From Roseivivax lentus (GTDB taxonomy: Bacteria > Pseudomonadota > Alphaproteobacteria > Rhodobacterales > Rhodobacteraceae): a stretch of 64,000 bases of DNA. The notes under the pieces are model-generated. The model searched no databases. It was not told the DNA's origin and was given only the letters and a program-made list of their open reading frames with translations. Below are positions 36,101-44,208 of the stretch, piece by piece. Location: positions 1-64,000 of the forward strand of contig NZ_FTOQ01000005.1 of the NCBI RefSeq assembly GCF_900156805.1, written 5' to 3'. How positions within the stretch are numbered: position 1 is the stretch's first letter; each line of letters starts with the position of its first letter. The position numbers and the translations under genes were made by a program.

Positions 36101-37921
36101 CTAGCTCGCCTGCTTGCGCTCCTCGCGCTTCGGCGCCAGCATCAGGATCTGAACGTCGTTGGCATCGCGCGGCGTCTCGTCCGGGCCGAGAAAGCGCAGC
36201 GCGCCGCCGGGGCCGAAATCGGCCACGATGAAGGCCTCGGGATTCTTCTCGCGCCAATCCTTCAGGGTGAACTCCGCCGACAGCCGGGTGCTGCGGAACT
36301 CCCAGCCCTCGGCGATCCGGGCCTCGGATTCGTGGAAGGTCTCGTTCGCGCCGATGGGCCGCCCGCCCAAGCTCGCGGGCAGCGCGTGGCGCGAGGAGCT
36401 GTCGCGCGTCCGGCGCACCTGGAACACCTTTTCGCGGCCGAATTCCGGCCCGAGATCAGTGGTAACCAGCGTGTTATAGGCGTCGTTGTCGGTCGCCGCG
36501 ATGACGTATTCGTAGCGGATGAGGTCCAGCCGGTGCTCGGCATCCTCCGACAGCAGGTCGCCGAAATAGGTCTCGATCCCCGCCTCCCGCGCGGCGCGCA
36601 GATGGGCGTGGTTCGGATCGACGATGATGACCGGCAGATCAAGCGTCTTCAGCGCCCGCGCGAGCGCCAGCGACCAGCGCGAGCCGCCGACGATCATCAC
36701 CCCGGGCCGGTCCGCCGCCGTCAGCCCGAGGGCGCGGGCCAGGGGCGACAGCGTGAAGCCATGCAACACCACCGTCGCCGCCACCAGCGCGAAGGCCAGC
36801 GGCGCCATGCGCGCGCCATCCTCGATGCCGATGGCCGCCAGACGCTCTCCGAACAGGCCCGCCACCGCGACCAGCACGACGCCGCGCGGCCCGGTAAAGG
36901 CCACGAGCAGGCGCTCGGCCCAGGGCACGCCCGAAAAGGCGAGCGAGATCAGCACCGCCGCGGGCCGCGCCAGCAGAACCACGACCAGCACGAAGCCGAG
37001 CGCGCGCAGATCGAGCGAGGCCAGCGTCTCCCGGTCCATGTTCGCCGCCAGCAGGATGAATACGCCGGAGACCAGCATCACCGTCGCCTGCTCCTTGAAG
37101 CGGCGGATCTCCACGTAGGAGGGCAGCGCCACATTGGCGATCCACAGCCCCATCAGCGTGACCGCCAGAAGGCCCGCCTCGTGCAGCACCCAGTCCGAGA
37201 CCCCGAAGACCAGCAGCACCAGCACGAAGAGCACCGGCACCTTCATGTATTCCGGCACATGTCCGCGCTGGAAGGCGCGCGCCGTGCCCCAGCCCGCGGC
37301 GAGGCCCAGCACGGTCGCGACCGAAATCCCCAGCGCCAGATCGCCCACCGCCTGCGCCGCGCCGGTGGCGGTCTGCAGCACGATGACCACCTCGAAGGCC
37401 AGCACCGCCGCCAGCGCGCCGACGGGATCGTTGACGATGGCCTCCCATTGCAGAAGCGCCGCCGGCCGCCGCCGCAGTCGCGCCTGGCGCAGGAGCGGCG
37501 CGATCACCGTGGGGCCGGTGACGATCATGATGCCGCCGAACACCGCCGAGGTCTGCCAGGACAGCCCCGCCACGTAGTACAGCGCCGCGGCCGAGGCCGC
37601 CCAGCCCAGCGGCGCCCCCAGAAAGACCAGCCGGCGCACGCCCACCGCGGCATCGCGCAGCGCCGAGATATGCAGCGTGAGCCCGCCCTCGAACAGGATG
37701 ATCGCCACGGCGATGGCCACCATGGGTTGCAGGATCGCGCCGAAATCGCGCCCGGGATCGACGATGCCAAGGCCCGGCCCCACGATCAGACCGGCCAGCA
37801 GCATAAGCACGATGGCGGGCATCCGCAGCCGCCAGGCCAGCCATTGCGACCCCACGCCAAGCGCGCCGACAAGCGCAAATGCCATCACCGGGGTGAGGCC
37901 GGCCTCCGCGGGTGTCGCCAT
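36101..37921 (-). CDS. Cation/proton antiporter with TrkA-N domain
   Basis: A 606-residue membrane protein of the monovalent cation:proton antiporter family (KefB/NhaP-like). About twelve hydrophobic segments occupy residues 10-385, with family signatures ILFEGGLTLH, NDPVGALAAVLAFE and FTGPRGVVLVAVAGLFGERL. Residues about 400-530 form a Rossmann TrkA-N domain (GVMIVGGSRWSLALARALK, VIIVDPNHAHLRAAREAGI, YVIAATDNDAYNTLV) that senses nucleotides or redox state in Kef systems. The exchanged ion (K+ or Na+) cannot be told. Confidence 0.87.
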   Translation of the reverse strand: MATPAEAGLTPVMAFALVGALGVGSQWLAWRLRMPAIVLMLLAGLIVGPGLGIVDPGRDFGAILQPMVAIAVAIILFEGGLTLHISALRDAAVGVRRLVFLGAPLGWAASAAALYYVAGLSWQTSAVFGGIMIVTGPTVIAPLLRQARLRRRPAALLQWEAIVNDPVGALAAVLAFEVVIVLQTATGAAQAVGDLALGISVATVLGLAAGWGTARAFQRGHVPEYMKVPVLFVLVLLVFGVSDWVLHEAGLLAVTLMGLWIANVALPSYVEIRRFKEQATVMLVSGVFILLAANMDRETLASLDLRALGFVLVVVLLARPAAVLISLAFSGVPWAERLLVAFTGPRGVVLVAVAGLFGERLAAIGIEDGARMAPLAFALVAATVVLHGFTLSPLARALGLTAADRPGVMIVGGSRWSLALARALKTLDLPVIIVDPNHAHLRAAREAGIETYFGDLLSEDAEHRLDLIRYEYVIAATDNDAYNTLVTTDLGPEFGREKVFQVRRTRDSSSRHALPASLGGRPIGANETFHESEARIAEGWEFRSTRLSAEFTLKDWREKNPEAFIVADFGPGGALRFLGPDETPRDANDVQILMLAPKREERKQAS

Positions 37922-37991
37922 CTGTCTTCCTCTCGATGTCCGGGATGAAATGTAGCAGCCGCCGCGCCTTTGGCGAGGGCCGGAATGCGCC

Positions 37992-39155
37992 TCAGGTCTG
38001 GTCGCTCAGCACGTCGACCCCGGTCAGCCGCGCATGGTCCTGCAGGGCGAAGCGGTCGGTCATCCCGGCAATGTAATCGGCCACCAGCCGCGCCAGCGCC
38101 GCCCGATCCGGGGCGGCCTCCACGTCGCGCTGCCAGCGGCGCGGCAACTCGTCCGGATGTTCGAGGTAGATCGGGAACAGCTCGTTGACCGCCCGCGTCA
38201 CCTTCTCGCGCTGCGCCATGACCGAGGGCGCGCGGTACATCCGGGCGAAAAGAAAGCCGCGGATCGCCTTCAGATCGGACCAGAGCGCGTCCGAAAAGGC
38301 GATCACCGGATGGCCCAGATCGCGGATTTCCTGCGGCCCCGTCGCCCCCGATGCGGCGAGCCGGGCGCGCGAGGTGTCGATCAGATCGGCCACCATGTAC
38401 CCGAAGACCCGCCGCAGCGCCTCGTGCCGCCGGCGGTAGGGATCGAGACCCGGATAGGCCCGGTCGACCTCGGCGTAAGCGTCGCGCACGAGCGGCAATT
38501 CGGCGATCTCGGCCTCGGTGAAAAGGCCCGCGCGCAGCCCGTCATGCAGGTCGTGATTGTTGTAGGCCACGTCGTCCGACAAGGCCGCGACCTGCGCCTC
38601 GGCGCTGGCATGGGTGTGCAGTTCGAGGTCGTGCTCGGCATTGTATTCCGCCAGCGCATGGGGCAGCGGATGGGCCACCGGGCCGTTATGCTTTGCGATC
38701 CCTTCGAGCGTGTCCCAGGTCAGGTTCAGCCCGTCGAACTCGGCGTAATGCCGCTCCAGCCGCGTGACGATCCGCAGCGTCTGCGCATTGTGATCGAACC
38801 CGCCGAACGGCGCCATCAGCGCGTCAAGCGCGTCTTCCCCGGTATGCCCGAAGGGCGTGTGGCCGAGGTCATGGGCCAGCGCGACCGCTTCGGTCAGGTC
38901 CAGATCGAGGCCGAGCGCGTTGGAGATCGTGCGTGCAACCTGCGCCACCTCGATCGAATGGGTCAGCCGCGTGCGGTAGAAATCGCCCTCATGCTCCACG
39001 AAGACCTGCGTCTTGTGCTTCAGCCGCCGGAAGGCCGAGGCATGGATGATGCGGTCCCGATCTCGCTGGAAACACGAGCGGAACGCGCTCTCCTCTTCGG
39101 GGTGGCGGCGTCCGCGCGAGGCGGCGGGCGTGCAAGCATAGGGGGCAATCGTCAC
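37992..39155 (-). CDS. dgt: Deoxyguanosinetriphosphate triphosphohydrolase-like protein
   Basis: A 387-residue HD-domain dNTP triphosphohydrolase. The metal-binding residues are visible in FRRLKHKTQVFV, RTRLTHSIEVAQVARTI, ALAHDLGHTPFGHTGE and SDDVAYNNHDLHDGL. These enzymes cut dNTPs to nucleoside and triphosphate. The length fits the Dgt type 2 subfamily. GTG 39155, preceded by aagga, is chosen; a longer frame runs antisense to the convergently related Fe-S carrier gene and is not credible. Confidence 0.92.
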   Translation of the reverse strand: MTIAPYACTPAASRGRRHPEEESAFRSCFQRDRDRIIHASAFRRLKHKTQVFVEHEGDFYRTRLTHSIEVAQVARTISNALGLDLDLTEAVALAHDLGHTPFGHTGEDALDALMAPFGGFDHNAQTLRIVTRLERHYAEFDGLNLTWDTLEGIAKHNGPVAHPLPHALAEYNAEHDLELHTHASAEAQVAALSDDVAYNNHDLHDGLRAGLFTEAEIAELPLVRDAYAEVDRAYPGLDPYRRRHEALRRVFGYMVADLIDTSRARLAASGATGPQEIRDLGHPVIAFSDALWSDLKAIRGFLFARMYRAPSVMAQREKVTRAVNELFPIYLEHPDELPRRWQRDVEAAPDRAALARLVADYIAGMTDRFALQDHARLTGVDVLSDQT

Positions 39156-39288
39156 GTGCGGGGTCCTTGTCGCATGTCCCGCGACCTCATATATTCGCCC
39201 TGACGCGGGAAGGAAACTGGCTCTGCCACGCCGCCCGCGCCGCGCGTCATCCATCCGGGCCGAGGCCCGCATCATATCCGAGGTATCC

Positions 39289-39612
39289 ATGCATCTGCCC
39301 CCGAAAGTGACCGAGCGCGCCTTTGCCCGCCTGGCCGAGATCGGCGCGGGCGACCAGGGCCAGGCCCTGCGCGTGGCCGTCGAAGGTGGCGGCTGCTCGG
39401 GCTTCCAGTACGAGATCAAGCTCGACGCGCCCGAAGCCGACGACATCGTGCTCGAAGGCCAGGGCCAGAAGGTCGTGGTCGACCAGGTCTCGCTGCCGTT
39501 TCTGGAAAACGCGGTGATCGACTTCTCCGACGAGCTGATCGGCGCGCGCTTCGTGATCGAGAACCCGAACGTCGCCAGCTCCTGCGGCTGCGGCACCAGC
39601 TTCTCGATGTGA
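39289..39612 (+). CDS. erpA: Iron-sulfur carrier protein (ErpA/IscA type)
   Basis: A 107-residue A-type carrier delivering Fe-S clusters. The three conserved cysteines are in GGGCSGFQYEI and SSCGCGTSF. The pattern LRVAVEGGGCSG and GARFVIENPN fits ErpA and IscA; the exact subfamily cannot be settled by eye. It is divergent from dgt (133 bases), the usual Rhodobacterales arrangement, so a shared promoter region is likely. Confidence 0.85.
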   Translation: MHLPPKVTERAFARLAEIGAGDQGQALRVAVEGGGCSGFQYEIKLDAPEADDIVLEGQGQKVVVDQVSLPFLENAVIDFSDELIGARFVIENPNVASSCGCGTSFSM

Positions 39613-39695
39613 TCCCAGCCTGACTTTCGGCGCAATATCAGTTTCCTGCGGGTCGGCCTTAAAGCACAACATGAACTTTGGAGAGGGCCCGCCCG

Positions 39696-40595
39696 TCAGG
39701 TCGTCGCCGGCACTTCGCGCCATTTCGGGCGCGCCGTATCGTAGACCAGCCACAGGCCGGACCCGATCACGAGGGTGACGCCGAGGAAGGTGCCTAGGCC
39801 CGGCACTTCGCCGAAGGCCAGAAAGCCGATCACCACCATCCAGACGAATTGCAGGTTCATGAGCGGCGTGGCCACATAGGCGGGCAGCACCCCCAGGGCG
39901 GCCGTTACCGTCCAGCGCGCTGCGAAGAGGATCAGCGCGTAGACCGACACCCAGGCCAGATCCGCACCTGACATCGGCGTCCAGACGAAGGGCAAGGCCG
40001 CCGTCATCACGACGCAGAGCGCCAGATTCGGATAGAAGACCTGCGCCAGTGTGGAGCGTTCGCGCTGCGCGATATACCGCGCCGCCACCAGCGAGCCCGT
40101 GCCCGACAGCACCGCTAGACCGGCCCAGCCATGCCCGATCGACAGCATCGAGGGACCTTCGGGCATCAGGCACAACAGCCCCGCCACCCCGAACACGAGC
40201 GCGATCCAAGCCGTGGGGCGGATCGCCTCGCCCAGGATCGGGCCGGAAAGCAGCGCCGCGATCACCGGGACCAGCGCCATGAACAGGAAGACATCGGCGA
40301 AGGGCAGGTATCGGAAAGCGTAGAAGAAGGCGACCGAGGCCAGCACGGTCAGCGCGGAGCGGATCGCCATCGCCGGTCTCTGGCCCGTGCTCAATGCCCG
40401 CCGCGTGCCGCCCTCTGCCGGGCGCCGGGCTGCGACGAAGGACAGGGCGACCGCGATGAGCGCGGCCAGCGCGAAAAGCTGCGGCGCCGCGTATTGCCCC
40501 GCGATGAACTTCGTGATGCTGTCGGCCGCGGCCATCTGCAGCGTGTAGACGGCGACGAGAAGCCCGCCGAGACGTGTCGCGCCGAGACCCGTCAC
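39696..40595 (-). CDS. DMT-superfamily (EamA) membrane exporter
   Basis: A 299-residue protein with ten predicted transmembrane segments and two EamA repeats, as in drug/metabolite exporters. Landmarks: an internal repeat with FRYLPFADVFLFMALVPVIAALL in the first half and TPLMNLQFVWMVVIGFLAFGEVP in the second. It uses a GTG start that overlaps the stop of the 362-residue gene in GTGA, so translation is coupled to it. Substrate unknown; the context (repeat protein and partner upstream) suggests export of a product of that locus, which is an inference. Confidence 0.85.
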   Translation of the reverse strand: MTGLGATRLGGLLVAVYTLQMAAADSITKFIAGQYAAPQLFALAALIAVALSFVAARRPAEGGTRRALSTGQRPAMAIRSALTVLASVAFFYAFRYLPFADVFLFMALVPVIAALLSGPILGEAIRPTAWIALVFGVAGLLCLMPEGPSMLSIGHGWAGLAVLSGTGSLVAARYIAQRERSTLAQVFYPNLALCVVMTAALPFVWTPMSGADLAWVSVYALILFAARWTVTAALGVLPAYVATPLMNLQFVWMVVIGFLAFGEVPGLGTFLGVTLVIGSGLWLVYDTARPKWREVPATT

Positions 40596-41680
40596 GGCCC
40601 GCTCCGGCCCGCGCCGCGGCCTTCCGCCCGGGCGAAGCGGGCGAAGAACGCTTCGAATTGCGCCGGCACCGCCGCTGCCGCTTCGTGCAGCACGACGCGC
40701 GCCTCGGGGCTCAGAAGTTCGCCGACGGTCTGGCGCATTCCGTGCCAGTCATCGCCGCGATTGGCGCCCAGCAGGAACAGGCATTCGGACAGCTCGCGCA
40801 GCGGCGAGGTCCCGCGCGGAGCCGCATCGAACCGCATCGCGCCGGAATAGATCGGCCCCGAAAAGCCCGCGCCGCGGCATGTCGCGCTGCGCCAGTTGGC
40901 GACGAGGTATTCGTGGTAATCGTCCATTCTGTGCGAATCCGAATGTGCCGTGACACGCATGGCGTTGAGGGCATTGTCCAGGAACTCTACCCAAGGTTGC
41001 GGCACCTGTATATCCGCATAATGCATCGCGATGGCGATTTCCGACAGAAGATCGGCGTTTCGATCGAGGAACGCGAGGGTGCCCGCATAAACGAGGCTGG
41101 TTTCCGCCGCCTCGGACAAGCGCGGATCGCGGCGGCCGTACTCGCTCAGGTAGAAGACGATATGGGTCAGCTCGTAGGCGGCCTTCTTGTTCGGAATCGC
41201 GAAGGTGCTGCAGCGTGCCGCGAAATCGCGCAGCCGCTCTTCGAGCCCGCCGTCGCGGGGCAGCGCCACGATCCCGCGCCGGGCCAGCAGGCGCCGTGCC
41301 TCGAGCCGCTGCAGATCGGACAGTTCCGCTTCGGGCAGCCCCTCGTCGGCGACCCGGGCGCAGAGCGCCTCCGCGGTCTGGCCGGGCAGCCCCAGATCCT
41401 CGAGATCGAGGGCGATCGACAGGATGAACCGGTAATATTGCGGGAAGAAAGAGAGCCGCGAGGCGACGCTGTCGTAAAACCCCGACAGCGCCGTCAGCGC
41501 CTCGCGACCCGGGGAAATGGCCGCGCTTTCCAGCACGTTCAGGATCTCGGCGTTTTCCTTGAGCCAGAACACGTCGTCTTCGGCGCGTCTGTGCCGGGCG
41601 AAGGTGGCGACGAGGGCGCCGTAGCGCGCCTCGTCATCGGTCAGGCGGGATGGGACATTCAGCTTGACGACGTTCGACAT
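40592..41680 (-). CDS. Uncharacterised 362-residue protein beside the repeat peptide
   Basis: A soluble, alpha-helical protein with no signal peptide. Recognisable blocks are RLSFFPQYYRFILSIALDLEDL, the central KKAAYELTHIVFYLSEYGRRD, and SDSHRMDDYHEYLVANW. The His, Tyr and Asp-rich blocks (ELTH, DSHRMDDYHEY) could form a metal or catalytic site, but I know no characterised relative. A good ribosome-binding site (aaaggaa) precedes the ATG. It starts 36 bases after the repeat-protein gene and overlaps the exporter gene, so the three form one unit. A role as modifying, binding or maturation partner of the repeat protein is inferred only from this arrangement. Confidence 0.7.
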   Translation of the reverse strand: MSNVVKLNVPSRLTDDEARYGALVATFARHRRAEDDVFWLKENAEILNVLESAAISPGREALTALSGFYDSVASRLSFFPQYYRFILSIALDLEDLGLPGQTAEALCARVADEGLPEAELSDLQRLEARRLLARRGIVALPRDGGLEERLRDFAARCSTFAIPNKKAAYELTHIVFYLSEYGRRDPRLSEAAETSLVYAGTLAFLDRNADLLSEIAIAMHYADIQVPQPWVEFLDNALNAMRVTAHSDSHRMDDYHEYLVANWRSATCRGAGFSGPIYSGAMRFDAAPRGTSPLRELSECLFLLGANRGDDWHGMRQTVGELLSPEARVVLHEAAAAVPAQFEAFFARFARAEGRGAGRSGP

Positions 41681-41716
41681 GATCGTTTCCTTTTCTCTGA
41701 AGGTCCGCCCCGGGGT

Positions 41717-42154
41717 TCAGCCCTTGGCCGGCTTTGACCAAGAGGTGAACATCTCGGTCGCATCACCCGTCTTCGTCTCGCTGCCCGCCGGACCCGACCA
41801 GGAGGTGAACATCTCCGTCGCATCGCCCGTCTTCGTCTCGCTGCCCGCCGGACCCGACCAGGAGGTGAACATCTCCGTCGCATCGCCCGTCTTCGTCTCG
41901 CTGCCCGAGGGACCCGACCAGGAGGTGAACATCTCCGTCGCATCGCCCGTCTTCGTCTCGCTGCCCGAGGGACCCGACCAGGAGGTAAACATCTCCGTCG
42001 CATCGCCGCCATGCAGCATGCTGTCTTCCGGCCCCGACCAGGAGGTGAAAGCCTCGACGGCGTCGCCGGTCATGGTGGACCGCTTTGCCACAGTCCGGCC
42101 GGTTTGAAAGATTGCGGTATTATCGTTCGTTTCGAATTGCTTAAGTGCAGACAT
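41717..42154 (-). CDS. Repeat protein with six copies of a 20-residue GDATEMFTSWSGP unit
   Basis: A 145-residue protein with no signal peptide. Residues 1-29 are a leader-like segment (MSALKQFETNDNTAIFQTG...). Then come six units: one diverged (GDAVEAFTSWSGPEDSMLHG), four nearly identical (GDATEMFTSWSGP.GSETKT, where the variable residue is S or A), and a last, shorter one (GDATEMFTSWSKPAKG). Every unit keeps Phe, Thr, Ser, Trp and Ser in FTSWS. Start ATG 42154 has ggag seven bases upstream; an upstream start is possible but adds nothing. The genes at 40592 and 39696 follow on the same strand. The architecture resembles a multi-core precursor peptide, but a repeated binding module is equally possible. 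Confidence 0.75.
   Translation of the reverse strand: MSALKQFETNDNTAIFQTGRTVAKRSTMTGDAVEAFTSWSGPEDSMLHGGDATEMFTSWSGPSGSETKTGDATEMFTSWSGPSGSETKTGDATEMFTSWSGPAGSETKTGDATEMFTSWSGPAGSETKTGDATEMFTSWSKPAKG
41720..42067 (-). repeat. In-frame tandem repeat, 60 bp period
   Basis: Units on the minus strand: 42008-42067 (diverged), 41948-42007, 41888-41947, 41828-41887, 41768-41827 and 41720-41767 (partial). The four middle units differ by only a few bases, including silent positions, so the array has been homogenised recently. Confidence 0.9.
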
Positions 42155-42486
42155 CTTATGCTCCAGTTCACGTTGATGAAGCCAGCGTTGCACGTAAAAC
42201 GGGTGTTGCGACTCTTAATTTCCCCCTAAGATTGCGCTCGCGGTGCCCTTCCGCGTTTGTCCACAGAATGACGGCGGGGTAACACGCGGGCGGTTAAACA
42301 ATTCTCAACGTTATCCACGAAATGCAGATTTCTGTGGATAAACACCGGGCAAGATGGCGCCTGGGCCGGAACCGTCCCCGCATCGCCCGAATGCGGGCGC
42401 GAATCATCGCCGGAAAAGACGACCTCCGGCGCTTGCATCCCCCCGTCTCGTCGCTCAAAACCGGAGCGGCACGCGCAGGAGGCTCC
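42155..42486. promoter_or_regulatory. AT-richer divergent promoter region with DnaA-box-like sites
   Basis: The 332 bases between the repeat-protein gene and xth are AT-richer than their surroundings. Three sequences resemble DnaA boxes: ttgtccaca at 42257-42265 (one mismatch), ttatccacg at 42311-42319 (one mismatch) and, on the other strand, ttatccaca at 42333-42341 (perfect). The last two form an inverted repeat with a short loop. The promoters of both flanking genes must lie here. Confidence 0.5.
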
Positions 42487-43296
42487 ATGAAGATCGCCAC
42501 GTTCAACATCAACGGCATCAAGGCGCGGCAGGCCGCGCTCACCGACTGGCTGTCCGAGGCCGAGCCGGATGTCGTGCTCCTGCAGGAGATCAAGTCGGTC
42601 GACGACGCTTTCCCGCGCGAGGTCTTCGAGGACATGGGCTACAATGTCGAAACCCATGGCCAGAAAAGCTTCAACGGCGTGGCGATCCTGTCCAGGCGCC
42701 CGCTCGAGGATGTCACCCGCGGCCTGCCCGGCGACGACGCCGACGACCAGGCCCGCTGGATCGAGGCCACGGTGATGGGCGACACCCATGCGATCCGGCT
42801 CTGCGGTCTTTATCTTCCGAACGGCAACCCGGTCGAGTTCGGCGCCGACGGCACGCCCGAGCATAACGGCAAATACGGCTACAAGCTCGACTGGATGGAC
42901 CGGCTTCATGCGCGCGCCGAGGCGCTGATGGAGGCCGAGATGCCCGCGCTCATGGCCGGGGATTACAACATCATCCCGCAGGCCGAGGATGCCGCGAAAC
43001 CCGAGGCCTGGGCGAAGGACGCGCTCTTCCTGCCGCAAAGCCGCGCCGCCTTCCGCCGCATCCTGAATCTCGGCTTCACCGAGGCGTTCCGCGCGCGCCA
43101 TCCCGGCCCGGGGCATTATTCCTTCTGGGATTACCAGGCGGGCGCGTGGAACCGGAACAACGGCATCCGCATCGATCACGTCCTGATGACGCCCGCCTGC
43201 GCGGACCTGATGACCGATGTGGGCATCGACCGCGAGGTGCGCGGACGCGACAAACCCTCCGACCACGTGCCGGTCTGGGTCGAACTGGCGGCCTGA
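42487..43296 (+). CDS. xth: Exodeoxyribonuclease III
   Basis: A 269-residue DNA-repair enzyme of the endonuclease/exonuclease/phosphatase fold that cuts at abasic sites. Motifs in order: ATFNINGIKAR, VVLLQEIK with the metal-binding Glu, GDYNIIP, and the C-terminal SDHVPVWVEL with the catalytic Asp-His pair. ATG 42487 has caggagg upstream; the longer frame reaching 42322 is not supported. Confidence 0.95.
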   Translation: MKIATFNINGIKARQAALTDWLSEAEPDVVLLQEIKSVDDAFPREVFEDMGYNVETHGQKSFNGVAILSRRPLEDVTRGLPGDDADDQARWIEATVMGDTHAIRLCGLYLPNGNPVEFGADGTPEHNGKYGYKLDWMDRLHARAEALMEAEMPALMAGDYNIIPQAEDAAKPEAWAKDALFLPQSRAAFRRILNLGFTEAFRARHPGPGHYSFWDYQAGAWNRNNGIRIDHVLMTPACADLMTDVGIDREVRGRDKPSDHVPVWVELAA

Positions 43297-43367
43297 GCCC
43301 GCTTGCACCGCCGCGCCCGCCCGCCTACATCTGGGCCAATACGCAACAATCCGGAGCGCCCTGTCCC

Positions 43368-43610
43368 ATGGCAATGCAGGCCCACGAAATCGAAGCGTTG
43401 ATCCGCGCCGAGTTTCCCGACGCCAAGGTCACCATCACCGATCTGGCCGGCGACGGGAACCACTACGCCGCCGAAGTGATCGATGCGAGTTTCGCCGGCA
43501 AGAACCGCGTCCAGCAGCAGCGGGCGGTCTATGCCGCGCTGAAGGGGAAGATGGACGGCGCCCATGGCGAACTGCACGCGCTGGCGCTGACCACCAAGGC
43601 TCCGGACTAG
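43368..43610 (+). CDS. BolA-family protein
   Basis: An 80-residue BolA-like protein, partner of monothiol glutaredoxins in iron-sulfur metabolism. The family pattern is visible: MQAHEIEALIRAEFPDAKVTITDLAGDGNHYAAEVI, FAGKNRVQQQRAVYAALKGKM and GELHALALTTKAP. A monothiol glutaredoxin gene lies two genes downstream, so the pair probably forms a [2Fe-2S] complex. ATG 43374 is an alternative start. Confidence 0.92.
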   Translation: MAMQAHEIEALIRAEFPDAKVTITDLAGDGNHYAAEVIDASFAGKNRVQQQRAVYAALKGKMDGAHGELHALALTTKAPD

Positions 43611-43625
43611 GGCGGGCGCGGGGCG

Positions 43626-43763
43626 ATGATGGCCTTCCTGTCCGAGACCTGGCCGATCCTGGGCGCACTCGCGCTGGTCGGCGTGATCACCTACGGCGCG
43701 CTCATGCCCTATATCCGGGCCGAGAAGCGCCGTGTCCAACAGATGGAGAAAGACGATGACTGA
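43626..43763 (+). CDS. Small single-helix membrane protein
   Basis: A 45-residue protein missed by length cut-offs: M-MAFLSETW, then one hydrophobic helix (PILGALALVGVITYGALM), then a basic and acidic tail (RAEKRRVQQMEKDDD). It starts 15 bases after the BolA stop (ggggcg precedes) and overlaps the glutaredoxin start by eight bases. The clear membrane-helix composition and the tight packing in an operon support translation. Function unknown; it may tether or assist the BolA-glutaredoxin pair, which is only a guess. Confidence 0.6.
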   Translation: MMAFLSETWPILGALALVGVITYGALMPYIRAEKRRVQQMEKDDD

Positions 43764-44118
43764 CGCAAAGGCGCAAATCGAGGAAACCGTGAAGGCCAAC
43801 GACGTGGTCCTTTACATGAAGGGCACCAAATCCATGCCGCAATGCGGATTCTCGAGCCGCGTCGCCGGCGTGCTCAACTACATGGGCGTCGATTTCACCG
43901 ACGTGAACGTGCTGGCCGACGACGCGATCCGGCAGGGCATCAAGGATTACTCGGACTGGCCGACCATCCCGCAGCTCTACGTGAAGGGCGAGTTCGTGGG
44001 CGGCTGCGACATCATCACCGAGATGACGCTGTCGGGCGAGCTCGACCAGCTCTTCGCCGAGAACGGCGTGAGCTTCGACAAGGACGCCGCCGAGAAGATC
44101 CGCGAAGCCAACGGCTGA
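43756..44118 (+). CDS. grxD: Monothiol glutaredoxin (Grx4 type)
   Basis: A 120-residue monothiol glutaredoxin. The active site is CGFS in KGTKSMPQCGFSSRV; WPTIPQLYVKGEFVGGCDII is the glutathione-binding segment. These proteins carry [2Fe-2S] clusters with BolA partners, and a BolA gene is two genes upstream. The ATG at 43756 lies within the end of the small membrane-protein gene. Confidence 0.95.
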   Translation: MTDAKAQIEETVKANDVVLYMKGTKSMPQCGFSSRVAGVLNYMGVDFTDVNVLADDAIRQGIKDYSDWPTIPQLYVKGEFVGGCDIITEMTLSGELDQLFAENGVSFDKDAAEKIREANG

Positions 44119-44147
44119 TCTGAAGACGCCCGCACGGGCGGATGAAG

Positions 44148-44183
44148 CGGCGCGCCGCGGGCAGGTCCCGGGCGCGCCGTTTT
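44148..44183 (+). terminator. Rho-independent terminator after grxD
   Basis: The arms cggcgcgcc (44148-44156) and ggcgcgccg (44171-44179) pair perfectly and are followed by tttt. The position, 30 bases after the grxD stop, is typical; the convergent zapA transcript ends from the other side. Confidence 0.75.
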
Positions 44184-44208
44184 CATGCGTGGGGCCTGCC
44201 CCGGCGCC

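Noticed and set aside
34181-37948. A 1255-codon open frame on the plus strand opposite argS and the antiporter gene
   Set aside because: It is an antisense shadow of two well-identified minus-strand genes in GC-rich DNA; its product is Arg/His/Gly-rich with no domain.
41720-42067. CRISPR-like array
   Set aside because: The 60-bp repeats are contiguous, coding and without spacers.
42155-42486. Chromosomal origin of replication
   Set aside because: DnaA-like boxes exist, but there are no neighbouring dnaA, hemE or parAB-type genes and no visible AT-rich unwinding repeats.
44119-44208. 6S RNA next to zapA
   Set aside because: The gap is only 90 bases and is filled by the grxD terminator; no 6S-like long bulged helix can be drawn.
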